Source: Globicephala melas | Taxonomy: Eukaryota; Chordata; Mammalia; Artiodactyla; Delphinidae | Length of the DNA stretch: 64,000 nt | Assembly: GCF_963455315.2 (NCBI RefSeq) | Contig: NC_083317.1 | Coordinates: 34,311,792 to 34,375,791 of the forward strand | Direction of reading: 5' to 3' | Shown: one piece after another, positions 1-10,470 of the stretch | Layout of the letters: the number at the start of each line of letters is the position of its first letter | Position numbering within the stretch: position 1 is the first letter of the stretch | Position numbers and translations under genes: made by a program | The notes under the pieces: model-generated | Told to the model about the DNA's origin: nothing | What the model saw: the letters and a program-made list of their open reading frames with translations, nothing else | The model's database searches: none

Positions 1-387
1 TTTATCAATTTTGTTTATCTTCTCAAAGAACCAGCTTTTAGTTTTATTGATTTTTGCTATTGTTTCCCTCATTTCTTTTTCATTTATTCTGAACTGATCT
101 TTATGATTTCTTTGCTTCTGCTAACGTTAGGGTTTTTTTGTTCTTCTTTCTCTAAATGCTTTAGGTGCAAGGTTAGACTGTTTATTCGAGATGTTTCCTG
201 CTTCTTAAGGTAGGATTATATTGCTATAAACTTCCCTCTTAGAACTGCTTTTGCTGCATCCCATAGGTTTTGGGTCATCGTGTCTCCATTGTCATTTGTT
301 TCTAGGTATTTTTTGATTTCCTCTTTGATTTCTTCAGTGATCACTTCGTTATTAAATAGTGTATTGTTTAGCCTCCATGTATTTGTA

Positions 388-1118
388 TTACTTACAGATT
401 TTTTCCTGTAATTGATTATCTAGTCTCATGGCGTTGTGGTCGGAAAAGATACTTGATACAATTTCAATTTTCTTAAATTTACCAAGGCTTGATTTGTGAC
501 CCAAGATACGATCTATCCTGGAGAATGTTCCATGAGCATTTGAGAAAAATGTGTATTCTGTTGTTTTTGGATGGAATGTCCTATAAATATCAATTAAGTC
601 CATCTTGTTTAATGTATCATTTAAAGCTTGTGTTTCCTTATTTATTTTCATTTTGGATGATCTTTCCATTGGTGAAAGTGGGGTGTTAAAGTCCCCTACT
701 ATGAATGTGTTACTGTTGATTTCACCTTTTATGGCTGTTAGTATTTGCCTTTTGTATTGAGGTGCTCCTATGTTGGGTGCATAAATATTTACAATTGTTA
801 TATCTTCTTGGATCAATCCCTTGATCATTATGTAGTGTCCTTCTTTGTCTCTTCTAATAGTCTTTATTTTAAAGTCTATTTTGTCTGATATGAGAATTGC
901 TACTCCAGCTCCTTTTGGTTTCCATTTGCATGGAATATATTTTTCCATCTCCTTATATTCAGTCTATATGTGTCTCTAGGTCTGAAGTGGTTCTCTTGTA
1001 GACAGCATATATATGGGTCTTGTTTTTGTATCCATTCAGCCAATCTGTGTCTTTTGGTGGGAGCATTTACTCCATTTACATTTAAGGTAATTATTGGTAT
1101 GTATGTTCCTATTCCCAT
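388..1118 (-). pseudogene. L1 ORF2 endonuclease domain, frameshifted
   Basis: The frame starts at ATG 1118 with MGIGTYIPIITLNVNGVN, the usual L1 ORF2 start. The apurinic/apyrimidinic-type endonuclease nicks target DNA to prime reverse transcription. Visible family motifs are the Asn in LNVNGVN, the Glu in LQENH, the GDFN motif (Asp and Asn), RIDRILGHK and the SDHNAM catalytic His. The reading frame breaks once near 905-915, in the stretch after HANGNQK, and resumes in another frame at about 948 to 388. It then meets a stop just after the SDHN motif. The remaining sequence to position 1 is still ORF2-like but full of stops. Catalytic residues are preserved while the frame is not, as expected of a dead but not very old copy. 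Confidence 0.9.
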
Positions 1119-1176
1119 TTTCTAAATTGTTTTGGGGTCATTATTGTAGGTCTTTTCCTTCTTTTGTGATTCTTGC

Positions 1177-2062
1177 CTAGAGAAGTTCCTTTAGCATTTG
1201 TTGTAAAGCTGGTTTGGTGGTGCTGAACTCTCTCAGCTTTTGCTTGTCTGTAAAGGTTTTAATTTCTCCATCAAATCTGAATGAGATTCTTGCTGGGTAG
1301 AGTAATCTTGGTTGCAGGTTTTTCTCCTTCATCACTTTAAATACGTCCTGCCAGTCCCTTCTGGCAGTTTCTACTGAAAGATCAGCTGTTAACCTTATGG
1401 GGATTCCCTTGTGTGTATTTGTTGTTTTTTCCCTTGCTGCTTTTAATGTTTTCTTTGTATTTTATTTTTGACAGTTTGATTAATATGTGTCTTGGCATAT
1501 TTCTCCTTGGATTTTTCCTGTATGGGACTCTCTGTGCTTCCTGGATTTGATTAACTATTTCCTTTCCCATATTAGGGAAGTTTTCAACTATAATCTCTTC
1601 AAATATTTTCTCAGTCCCTTTCTTTTTCTCTTCTTCCTCCAGAACCCCTATAATTCGAATGTTGGTGTGTTTAATGTTGTCCCAGAGGTCTCTGAGACTG
1701 TCCTCATTTCTTTTCATTCTTTTTTGTTTATTCTGCTCTGCAGTAGTTATTTCCACTATTTTATCTTCCAGGTCACTTATCCGTTCTTCTGCCCCAGTTA
1801 TTCTGCTATTGATCCCATCTACAGTATTTTTCATTTCATTTATTCTCTTGTTCATCGTTACTTGTTTCATCTTTAGTTCTTCTAGGTCCTTGTTAAATGT
1901 TTCTTGCATTTTGTCTATTCTATTTCCAGGATTTTGGATCATCTTTACTATCATTATTCTGAATTATTTTTCAGGTAGACTGCCTATTTCCTCTTCATTT
2001 GTTAGGTCTTGTGGGTTTTTATCTTGCTCCTTCATCTGCTGTGTGTTTTCCTGTCTTCTCAT
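1177..2062 (-). pseudogene. L1 ORF1 (RNA-binding chaperone), broken
   Basis: The likely start is ATG at 2062 (MRRQENTQQ). Codon 33 is a TAA (minus-strand triplet at 1966-1964), then the same frame runs open from Met 1954 to 1382. It encodes a heptad-rich coiled coil (KMQETFNKDLEELKMKQ and on through AEERISDLEDKI), which forms trimers in this family. The RRM-like part follows (NIRIIGVLEEEE, then PRRNMPRHILIKL). Near 1400 a frameshift moves the C-terminal domain into another frame (LTADLSVETARRDWQDVF, then ARISFRFDGEIKTF) ending at TAG 1179-1177. Allowing for the breaks, the total is about 295 codons, near the normal ORF1p length. ORF2 begins 59 bases downstream. Confidence 0.9.
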
Positions 2063-2575
2063 TTTGCTTATCTTACTGTGTTTGGGGTCTCCTTTATGCA
2101 GGCTGCAGGTTCATAGTTCCCATTGTTTTTGGTGTCTGTCCCCAGTGGCTAAAGGTGGTTCAGTGGGTTGTGTAGGCTTCCTGGTGGAGGGGACTAATGC
2201 CTGTGTTCTGGTGGATGAGGCTGGATCTTGTCTTTCTGGTGTGCACGTCCACGTTTGGTGGTGTGTTTTAGGGTGTCTGTGGACTTATTATGATTTTTGG
2301 CAGCCTCTCTGCTAATGGGTGGGTTTGTGTTCCTGTCTTGCTAGTTGTTTGGCATAGAGTGTCCAGCACTGTAGCTTGCTGGTCGTTGAGTAAAGCTGGG
2401 TGCTGGTGTTGAGATGGAGATCTCTGGGAGATTTTCGCCGTTTGATATTATGTGGAGCTGGGAGGTCTCTTGTGGACCAGTGTCCTGTAATTGGCTCTCC
2501 CACCTCAGAGGTACAGCACTGAGTCCTGGCTGGAGCACCAAGAGCCTTTCTTCCACATGGCTCAGAATAAAAGGG

Positions 2576-2582
2576 AGAAAAA

Positions 2583-2667
<85 letters not shown>

Positions 2668-2763
2668 AAAAAAGAAAGAAAGAAAGAAAGAGAGGGAGGG
2701 AGGGAGGGAGGGAGGGAGGGAGGGAGGGAGGGAGGGAGGAAGGAAGGAAGGAAAGAAAGAAAG
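2576..2763. repeat. (GAAA)n / (GGGA)n / (GGAA)n compound microsatellite
   Basis: About 115 bases of almost pure GAAA run into about 45 bases of GGGA, then a short GGAA/GAAA run. A degenerate AAATA/AAAGT tract (2764-2835) follows. All of it sits inside the L1 5' UTR, pyrimidine-rich on the L1 sense strand. Confidence 0.97.
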
Positions 2764-3247
2764 ATAAAATAAAATAAAGTAAGATAAAATAAAGTTATTA
2801 AAATAAAAAATAATTATTAAGAAAAAAAAATTTTTTTAAAGTAAAACAACAGACAGATAGAACCCTAGGACAAATGGTGGAAGCAAAGCTATACAGACAC
2901 AATCTCACACAGAAGCATACACATACACACTCACAAAAATAGGAAAAGTGGAAAAAATCATAAATCTTGCTCTCAAAGTCCACCTCCTCAATTTGGGATG
3001 ATTCGGTGTCTATTCATGTATTCCACAGATGCAGGGTACATCAAGTTGATTGTGGAGCTTTAATCCGCTGCTCCTGAGGCTGCTGGGAGAGACTTCCTTT
3101 TCTCTTCTTTGTTCTCACAGCTCCCGGGGCTCAGCTTTGGATTTTGCCCCGCCTCTGCGTGTAGGTCGCCAGAGGGCGTCTGTTCTTCGCTCAGACAGGA
3201 TGGGGTTAAAGGATCAGCTGCTTCGGGGACTCTGGCTCACTCAGGCC

Positions 3248-3270
3248 GGGGGGGGGGGGGGCGGGGGGGG
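3248..3270 (+). repeat. Poly-G tract, G14-C-G8
   Basis: Fourteen G, one C and eight G in a row on the plus strand, within the CpG-rich part of the antisense L1 5' UTR. It is a strong G-quadruplex candidate and is also prone to sequencing error. Confidence 0.95.
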
Positions 3271-4219
3271 TGGAGAGAGGGGTACATAGTGCGGGACAAG
3301 CCTGCAGCGGCAGAGACCGGCATGATGTTGCACCAGCCTGAGGCGCGCCGTGCGTTCTCCTGGGGAAATTGTCCCTGGATCCCGAGACCCTGGCAGTTGC
3401 GGGCTGCACAGGCTCCCCGTAAGGGGGGTGTGGATAGGGACCTGTGCTCGCACACAAGCTTCTTGGTGGCGGCAGCAGCAGCCTTAGTATCTCATGCCCG
3501 TCTCTGGGGTCTGCGCTTTTAGCCGCGGCTCGTGCCAGTCTCTGGAGCTCCTTCAAGCAGCGCTCTTAATCCCCTCTCCTCGCGCACCAGGAAACAAAGA
3601 GGGAAGAAAAATCTCTTGCCTCTTCGGCAGGTCCAGGCTTTTTCCCGGACTCCCTCCCGGCTAGCCGTGGTGCACTAACCCCCTGCATGCTGTGTTCACG
3701 CTGCCAACCCCAGTCCTCTCCCAGTCAGCGCCCGAAGCCCAAGCCTCAGCCCCCAGCCCCGCCCACCCTGGCGGGTGAGCAGACAAGCCTCTCGGGCTGG
3801 TGAGTGCCCATCAGCATCGATCCTCTGTGCGGGAATATCTCCACTTTGCCCTCCGCACCCCTGTTCCTGCGTTCTCCTCCGCGGCTTCGAAGCTTTCCCC
3901 CTCCGCCACCCGCAGTCTCTGCCCGCGAAGGGGCTTCCTAGTGTGTGGAAACCTTTCCTCCTTCACAGCTCCCTCCCACTGGTGCAGGTCCCGTCCCTAT
4001 CCTTTTGTCTCTGTTTATTCTTTTTTCTTTTTCCCTACCCAGGTATGTGGGGAGTTTCTTGCATTTTGTGAGGTCTGAGGTCTTCTGCCAGCGTTCACTA
4101 GGTGTTCTGTAGGAGTTGTTCCACGTGTAGATGTATTTCTGGTGTATCTGTGGGGAGGAAGGTGATCTCCGCGTCTTACTCTTCCGCCGTCTTCCGCTCG
4201 TCCCCCTGCCTAGATTCTT

Positions 4220-4315
4220 ACATTCATTGATTCCGTCACAAGCAAGCTCTGTGACCTCTATCAACTCATTTAGCTCTCAGTCTTTTCATTTGTAAAATGA
4301 GATGTTGCTACCGTT
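4220..4315 (+). repeat. MIR SINE scrap
   Basis: The order CTGTGACC, then a pyrimidine-rich CTCAGTCTTTTCATTTG, then TAAAATGAGATG follows the middle of the MIR consensus. It lies directly beside the L1 5' end, so the L1 probably landed in or beside an ancient MIR. Confidence 0.5.
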
Positions 4316-7234
4316 TGATAAACAATACCACATTTAGCTTTATGAATCCATCAAGGATAAAAAGAGAAAAGGATTTCAAAATATTCCTTCCATTAAGACC
4401 AACAAACAAAGACAATGGCTGGCATGTCATCCACAAATTACCATTCATATTTGACTGGGAGAATGAATTTTAGCAACTCTGAAATCAAAATTAAGCCCTG
4501 AGTTGAATATATACATTCACCTTTCCTCTTCTCATTCATTTTAGAGCAGAGCAGAAGAAACTGCAGGATATAGTCCAGTAACAATAAAAGTAAACAGTAA
4601 ATAATAAATAGACAGGAGTGTTTGAATTACCAAGCAATAAGCCCCATTACTAGCCCCTACTCAAAAACTAACACACTGCTCTCTGTTTCTATATAACTTA
4701 GTGACTTTGATTTGTATTGGGAAAGATGAATCTAGAAAATAGCTCTGTGCCTTCTGAAAGAGACCCAGTCACCGTAACAAAATTTTGAATATTTACTTTA
4801 AATGTAAGACAAACAGAACTGTGTGTGTGTGTGTGTTATCAATTTATTTCCTCTCAGTTTCAAATCCATGCTCTTTAACTCTTCTTTGTGATGTTGACAT
4901 TGGACTCTAAAATTTTCCCCATGCCAGCTGGCACAATGTCAGGCTTTGTCAATAGAGGGAGCTGAAGGGATGCAGCAATACCAAAACAGAAGAAGGAGCG
5001 CCTCTTCCAGATTTAGTAGGTTCTTATGTTGCAGCTCCCAGTAGATGGGTATGCAAGAGGCCCAGCGGCAGTCACTCTCTGGCAAGTTCCTCGGCCATGG
5101 TGGACTGCTCCTATGGGCTAACTCAGTCCATGGACACTGCAGCAAGTTTCTCTGTCCCCAGCTGACTGTTTTCTGTGGATGGACTCAAGTTCTTACTATT
5201 TGCATTCACTATGGTACATGAAACAACACGTGTATAATGTCATTTTGATCCTTTTTGACTAGCAGTCATTATATCAAAAAATTATCATATAAAAACTCAT
5301 GAAAGTTAACAATTCATGCATCATTTCTAAAGTTTCAGAAATATGATTTCTGGGTCCACGAAGTGGGAAGCATAAGTGTACTATCAAAGAATAAGCAAAT
5401 TAAGAGAGTCACATTCAGGCTGATGTTTTTTTCTGGAGACTGTAAGTTCACTGATTACAGTCAGAGGAAAGTCAGTAGACTTATTCTTTGTATGTAAAAT
5501 ATCAGTCATCGTTTTAGGAAAGTATCAATCTAAAATATCACTAGTACAAACACTTAGTCTTACAAACATTGTGAAATTTTGCTAAAGAGAACTGAAACTT
5601 ATAGCGGACATAGACTGGAAGAAGTTAATCATTTGGCTTATAGTTTCTTTTAGGCCAGGTTTCCCAGAAGCAGACCTTGAGAAGATTCTTTTACTAGTGT
5701 TGTAGTAAGGAAATAATCCCAGGAGAAATCACTAAGAGAAGTTTATTGGGAACACAAGACAGAGAAAGGGAAGAAGGTAACCAAGAATGTAATTGCAGAC
5801 AATGTCCCAGAAGGGTACCTGCAGCCTGCTACTACAGAACTCTGCAGTATTATGTTTCAGAACTGTCCCAAACTGAGGTGAGGGAGCTGGGTTGTCATAC
5901 TTTCACAAGACTGGTCACTAGCTAAGGGCCTGCGAGAGTAAAGTCCCCTTCCAGGCATTCTGGGCTCTCTGCCCAAGTGATCAGAGTAGCTCTAGTAAGC
6001 TGAGGGCTGGCCTCTGTAGAAGACAAAAAAGCACACCAGAGCAGGGGGCTGCAGGTGTGGATGGAGTTAAGGATGAATCCCAGGGCATCTAAGGAGAGCA
6101 ATAAGAGAATGTGATACTTAATAAAAGAATTCTCTCCTTTTCAGCATTTTTATTTCAGATGATTGTCAGAACTATCCTGAATGATTTGCAAAAGAGAAAA
6201 GATCTGGAATCAAAGATTTTATCAAAAGATCAGGCATGGTGTCCAGTAGTAATAACCAGAGATGGATTTAGTAATCCCACGATAGTCAAGACCCCTCTTT
6301 TGTAAAATAAACAGAAATGGGCTAAGGAAATACAATATAAGAAATTTAAAGATTACATGAAGTTCTGTTTAAGTATAATCATTGGAGACTGTAGAGGTGA
6401 AGGTATTCTCCAGGGACCTCTAAGGTTTCTTTTCTTCTTAACAGTGTCACTTTATGTATTTGTTTGAGACTCCAAGCTGAACTCAAAGATTTAGGTATGC
6501 TTGCCAATTTGGGTTCAGAATATTTCTCTTTGCTTCCATGCAGCGTGAATCTGAATCATACACATTCCCTGATGGTATATAAATACTGAAAGTAAAAAAG
6601 TGGAGAGAAAACTGCTAAGCCAGAGAATACAAAGAATGCAGGAAAAACATGGGTTGTTAAAGGTTGCAACTAAAAAGAAATTTGGCAACTGATAAAATTA
6701 TTACATGAAAAATTTGAATTCCACCCTCATGGGAAAAAAATACAAGGACAAGCAAGATGACTTCAGGATGGCTTAATTGACTAAGGAGCTGCTTATGGAT
6801 TAGAGAGCACCAGTATCCATATTTATGTCAGGTTATGATATATCACTCATATCTAGAAAGTATATTTACCTGGAAATAAATCTTAGCTTTCAGTGACAGT
6901 CTGAGAGGGTGGGATACACAAAAAATGCCTGGACTGATGTGTTACATTGTCAAATGGTTTTGTTTCCGGCAGACTTCCCCCTACATAAGGCAAATATGCC
7001 TGGGTTCAATCTTTGGCAAGGAATGAAAAATACAAACCAGATTCCACTCCTTTTCAAAAGAAATAGGATATAACAAGATTAATCAGATAAGTCAGAATAA
7101 TCAGGAAAACTCATCCTCAAATTAACAAACCTAAAATTATAAAGACTGTCAGTATCCTAAAAAATAAAGGAGGTATGAATAAGAAGAGATAAGAACAGCT
7201 AATAGAGACTTCAGTCATACTGAAATCAGACATC
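4316..7234. other. Unique intergenic sequence
   Basis: AT-rich sequence without credible coding potential. It contains a short (TG)n run at 4820-4836. At about 5650-6100 there is a segment with somewhat higher GC that resembles an old interspersed repeat (AGAAGTTTATTGGG, then GAGCTGGGTTGTCATACT), which I cannot place in a family. No splice-bounded open frame with protein-like composition was seen. Confidence 0.5.
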
Positions 7235-7380
7235 TTTATTCCTTCTTTCTCTCTCTCTCTCTCTCCCCCTTCCTCTTTCTCTCTTTCTCCCCCTCCTCCA
7301 CCACTCCTCCTTTTCCTAATGAGGAATAAAAGACATATAATAAAGTGTACTAATCCTTAGCATACAGTTCAATGACGGAC

Positions 7381-7413
<33 letters not shown>
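7235..7413. repeat. CT-rich low-complexity tract and (CA)n microsatellite
   Basis: 7235-7318 is a pyrimidine tract of CT and CCCCTCC runs. 7383-7413 is an uninterrupted CA dinucleotide run of about 15 units. Confidence 0.9.
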
Positions 7414-7415
<2 letters not shown>

Positions 7416-7761
7416 ATATGGATCATTTCCAGCAAACTCCCAATTAAATCCAAGTAGCATATTCTAATTCCTATCATCATACATAAATTTTTTCTACCTT
7501 TCAACTACTCATAAGTAGATTTTTACAGTATGTATTTTTGCACATAACACTTTGTCCATGTTGTTGCACATAGCAGAAGTTTATTCTTTTTCATAGTTGT
7601 GTGTGTTACGTTGTGTGAATAGCCTACCTTTTAAATATCATTTCTATTGTGAAGGAAATTATAGCTTGTTTCTTTCGGGGAGCTATTATGAATGCTGCAG
7701 CAGAATACTTTTATACATGTTAAATGGTGAATATTAAGACTCATTTCTGGAGGTAAGGATA

Positions 7762-9005
7762 TACAGTGGAGAAAAGACAGTCTCTTCAATGAGTGGTGCT
7801 GGGAAAACTGGACAGCTACATGTAAAAGAATGAAATTAGAACACTCCCTAACACCATACCCAAAAATAAACTCAAAATGGATTAAAGACCTAAATGTAAG
7901 ACTGAACACTATAAAACTCTTAGGGGAAAATATAGGAAGAACACTCTTTGACATAAATCACAGCAAGATCTTTTTTGACCCACCTCCCAGAGTAATGGAA
8001 ATAAAAATAAACAAATGGGACCTAATGAAACTTAAAAGCTTTTTCACAGCAAAGGAAACTATAAACAAGATGAAAAGACAGCCCTCAGAATGGGAGAAAA
8101 TATTTGCAAACGAATCAACAAAGGATTAATCTCCAAAATATATAAACAGCTCATGCAGCTCAATATTTAAAAAAAAAAAAAAAAAAAATCAAAAAATGGG
8201 CAGACGACCAAAATAGACATTTCTCCAAAGAAGAAATACAGACAGCCAAGAGGCACGTGAAAAGCTACTCAACATCACTAATTATTAGAGAAATGCAAAT
8301 CAAAGCTACAGTGAGGTATCACCTCACACCAGTTAGAATGGGCATCATCAGAAAATCTACAAACAACAAATGCTGGAGCGGGTGTGGAGAAAAGGGAACC
8401 CTCTTGCACTGCTGGTGGGAATGTAAATTGATACAGCCACTATGGAGAACAGTATGGAAGCTCCTTAAAAAACTAAAAATAGAATTACCATATGACACAG
8501 CAATCTCACTACTGGGCATATACCCAGAGAAAATCATAATTCAAAAAGACACATGCAGGGCTTCCCTGGTGGCGCAGTGGCTGAGAGTCCGCCTGCCGAT
8601 GCAGGGGACACGGGTTCGTGCCCCGGTCCAGGAAGATCCCACATGCCATGGAGCGGCTGGGCCCGTGAGCCATGGCCGCTGAGCCTGTGCGTCCGGAGCC
8701 TGTACTCCGCAACGGGAGAGGCCACAACAGTGAGAGGCCCACGTACCGCAAAAAAAAAAAAAAGATACATGCAGCCCAATGTTCACTGCAGCACTATTTA
8801 CAATAGCCAGGTCATGGAAGCAACCTAAATACCCATCGACAGACGAATGGATATAGAAGATGTAGTACATATATACAATGGAATATTACTCAGCCATAAG
8901 AGGGAACAAAACTGGGTCATTTGTAGAGACGTGGATGGACCTAGAGACTGTCATACAGAGTGAAACAAGTCAGAAAGAGAAAAACTAATATCGTATATTA
9001 ACACA
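7762..9005 (+). pseudogene. L1 ORF2 C-terminal remnant interrupted by a SINE
   Basis: In the sense frame, 7830-8129 reads as the end part of ORF2 (MKLEHSLTPYPKINSKWI, then DLMKLKSFFTAKET). The frame is lost around an A-run at about 8168-8187, which looks like slippage growth inside the ORF. It resumes at 8257 (STSLIIREMQIKATVRYHL, then GEKGTLLHCWWECKLIQPLW) and is cut at 8558 by the CHR-1 SINE. After the SINE it continues to a premature TAA about eight codons before the usual ORF2 end. No catalytic domain is present. Confidence 0.88.
8559..8761 (+). mobile_element. CHR-1-like tRNA-derived SINE nested in L1
   Basis: It opens GGGCTTCCCTGGTGGCGCAG (Pol III A-box region), has a B-box-like GGTTCGTGCC, and ends in GTACCGC plus an A tail. 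The TSD is AAGACACATGCAG (8546-8558) and AAGATACATGCAG (8762-8774), with one mismatch. It is inserted into ORF2 of the sense L1, so it is the younger of the two. The open frames on both strands of the SINE are not genes. Confidence 0.96.
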
Positions 9006-10141
9006 TATATGTGGAATCTAGAAAAATGGTATAGATGAACTGGTTTGCAAGGCAGAAATAGAACACAGATGTAGAGAACAAATGTATGGACATGAAGGGG
9101 GGGAAGCGGGGGGTGGGAGGTGGTGGGATGAATTGGGAGATTGGGATTGACATGTATACACTAATATGTATAAAATAGATAACTAATAAGAACCTTCTGT
9201 ATAAAAAATAAATAAAATAAAATAAAATAAAAAGACTCATTTCTGTTTGGTATGTGCCCAGGAGTGGAACTGCTAGAACAGAGGGCATGATGTTTGGCTT
9301 TGTAGATACAGACAGTTTCCAAAGAGCTTGTTCCAATTTATATTTCCACTAGCATTGTATCATTGTTTCAAATGCTCCACATTCTTCCTAGCATTTGATA
9401 TTGCTCTCCATTTAATTTAATCATTCTGGTGAGTTTAAGTGGTATAGGTTTGTGTTTATACTTCCAAAATGACTGATGATATTACCTGCTTTTTTGTGTT
9501 TGATATCTCCTTTCATGAAGTGTCTGCTCATGACTTCTGTTCATTTTTTTAAATTTTATTTTTTATTGAACTATATTTGGTTTAATGTTGTGTTAATTTC
9601 TGCTGTGCAGCAAAGTGATTGTTATACATATATATACATTCTTTTTTAAATATTATTTTCCATTATGGTTTATCATAGGATATTGAAAATAGTTCCCTGT
9701 GTTATACAGTAGGACCTTGTTGTTTATCCATTCTATATATAATAGCTTACATCTGCTAACTCTAGCCTCCCACTCCACCCCTCCCTCAAATCCCTCCCCT
9801 TTGGCAACCACAAGTCTGTTCTCTATAACCATGAGTCTGTTTCTGTTTCATAGATAGGCTCATTTCCGTCATACTTTAAATTTCACATATAAGTGATATT
9901 ATATGGTATTTGTCTTTCTCCTTCTGACTTCCTTCACTTAGTATGATAATCTCTAGTTACATCTATGTTGCTACAAATGGCATTATTTCATTCTCTTTTA
10001 ATGTATGAGTAATATTCCAGTATGGACCACATCTTTATCCATTCATCCATCAATGGACATTTAGGTTGCTTCCATGTCTTGGCTATTGTGAATAGTGCTG
10101 CTGTGAACATAGGGGTGCATGTATCTTTTTGAATTATATTT

Positions 10142-10470
10142 TTGTCTGGACATATACCCAGGAGTGGGATTGCTGGATCATATGATATTCCTACTTTTAG
10201 TTATCTGAGGAACCTCCATACTGTTTTCCATAGTGGCTGCACCAATTTACATTCCTACCAACAGTGTAGGAGAGTTCCTTTTTCTCCATACCCTCTCCAG
10301 CATTTGTTTTTTGTAGAGTTTTTAATGATGTTCATTCTAACTGGTGTGAGGTGGTACCTCACTGTAGTTTTTATTTGCATTTCTCTAATAATTAGCAATG
10401 TTGAGCATCTTCTCATATGCCTATTGTCCATCTGTATTTCTTCTTTGGAGAAATATCTCTTTAGGTCTTC
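10142..10470 (-). pseudogene. L1 ORF2 C-terminal fragment (3' segment of the inverted copy)
   Basis: The minus frame reads FSKEEIQMDNRHMRR, then CWRGYGEKGTLLHCW, matching the zinc-knuckle-like end of ORF2. An internal stop after LLHCW and further decay to about 10142 end the frame. It is continuous in the source RNA with the fragment at 10471-11851. Confidence 0.85.

Larger units (their letters stand above)
1..4205 (-). mobile_element. L1 LINE, antisense, 5' part (5' UTR, ORF1, start of ORF2)
   Basis: Read on the minus strand, the order is a long 5' UTR (about 4205 to 2063), ORF1 (2062 to 1177), a short inter-ORF spacer and the ORF2 endonuclease (from 1118). This is standard L1 order. The 5' end is placed where the G/C-rich leader (minus strand GAAGACGGCGGAAGAG near 4180-4195) gives way to AT-rich sequence with a MIR scrap. 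The 3' part of ORF2, the 3' UTR and the tail lie beyond position 1, so neither full length nor a TSD can be tested. ORF1 and ORF2 both carry stops or frameshifts, so this copy is not autonomous. Confidence 0.93.
2063..4205 (-). promoter_or_regulatory. L1 5' UTR / internal promoter region
   Basis: About 2.1 kb lie upstream of ORF1 on the minus strand. The distal part (roughly 3050-4200) is GC- and CpG-rich, which is typical of L1 internal Pol II promoters and stands out from the AT-rich surroundings. The part next to ORF1 contains a large GAAA/GGGA tract. Apparent open frames here on either strand are by-products of GC-rich and purine-rich sequence and should not be read as genes. Promoter activity is inferred from family knowledge; no transcription factor site is claimed. 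Confidence 0.7.
7750..9231 (+). mobile_element. 5'-truncated sense L1 with 14-bp TSD, split by a SINE
   Basis: The insert begins inside ORF2, runs through the 3' UTR and ends in an AAATA-rich tail (about 9206-9231). It is flanked by identical copies of AAGACTCATTTCTG at 7736-7749 and 9232-9245. Without the SINE it is about 1.27 kb. It sits in the opposite orientation to the old L1 that hosts it. Confidence 0.95.

Noticed and set aside
1487..2315. Long plus-strand open frames of hydrophobic Phe/Leu/Ser-rich protein, suggesting membrane proteins
   Set aside because: They are antisense to L1 ORF1, whose purine-rich coding strand gives hydrophobic readings on the other strand.
2414..2772. Open frames rich in Lys-Glu-Arg and Gly-Arg-Glu repeats
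   Set aside because: They are translations of the GAAA/GGGA microsatellite inside the L1 5' UTR, not genes.
3050..4264. Several overlapping open frames on both strands in GC-rich sequence
   Set aside because: This is the L1 5' UTR. Low stop density follows from GC content, and the frames have no domain.
5650..6100. Candidate interspersed repeat with GAGCTGGGTTGTCATACT
   Set aside because: It feels repeat-like, but I could not find ends, a TSD or a family; kept only as a note within the unique stretch.
8559..8640. tRNA-like A and B boxes at SINE heads, considered as tRNA genes
   Set aside because: They lie in SINE copies with tails and TSDs and do not fold as a complete tRNA.
8509..8870. 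Open frames containing SGHGSRAQPLHG-like peptides, also near 17521, 34407, 45536 and 48127
   Set aside because: All are translations of CHR-1 SINE copies. The repeated peptides show SINE identity, not a protein family.
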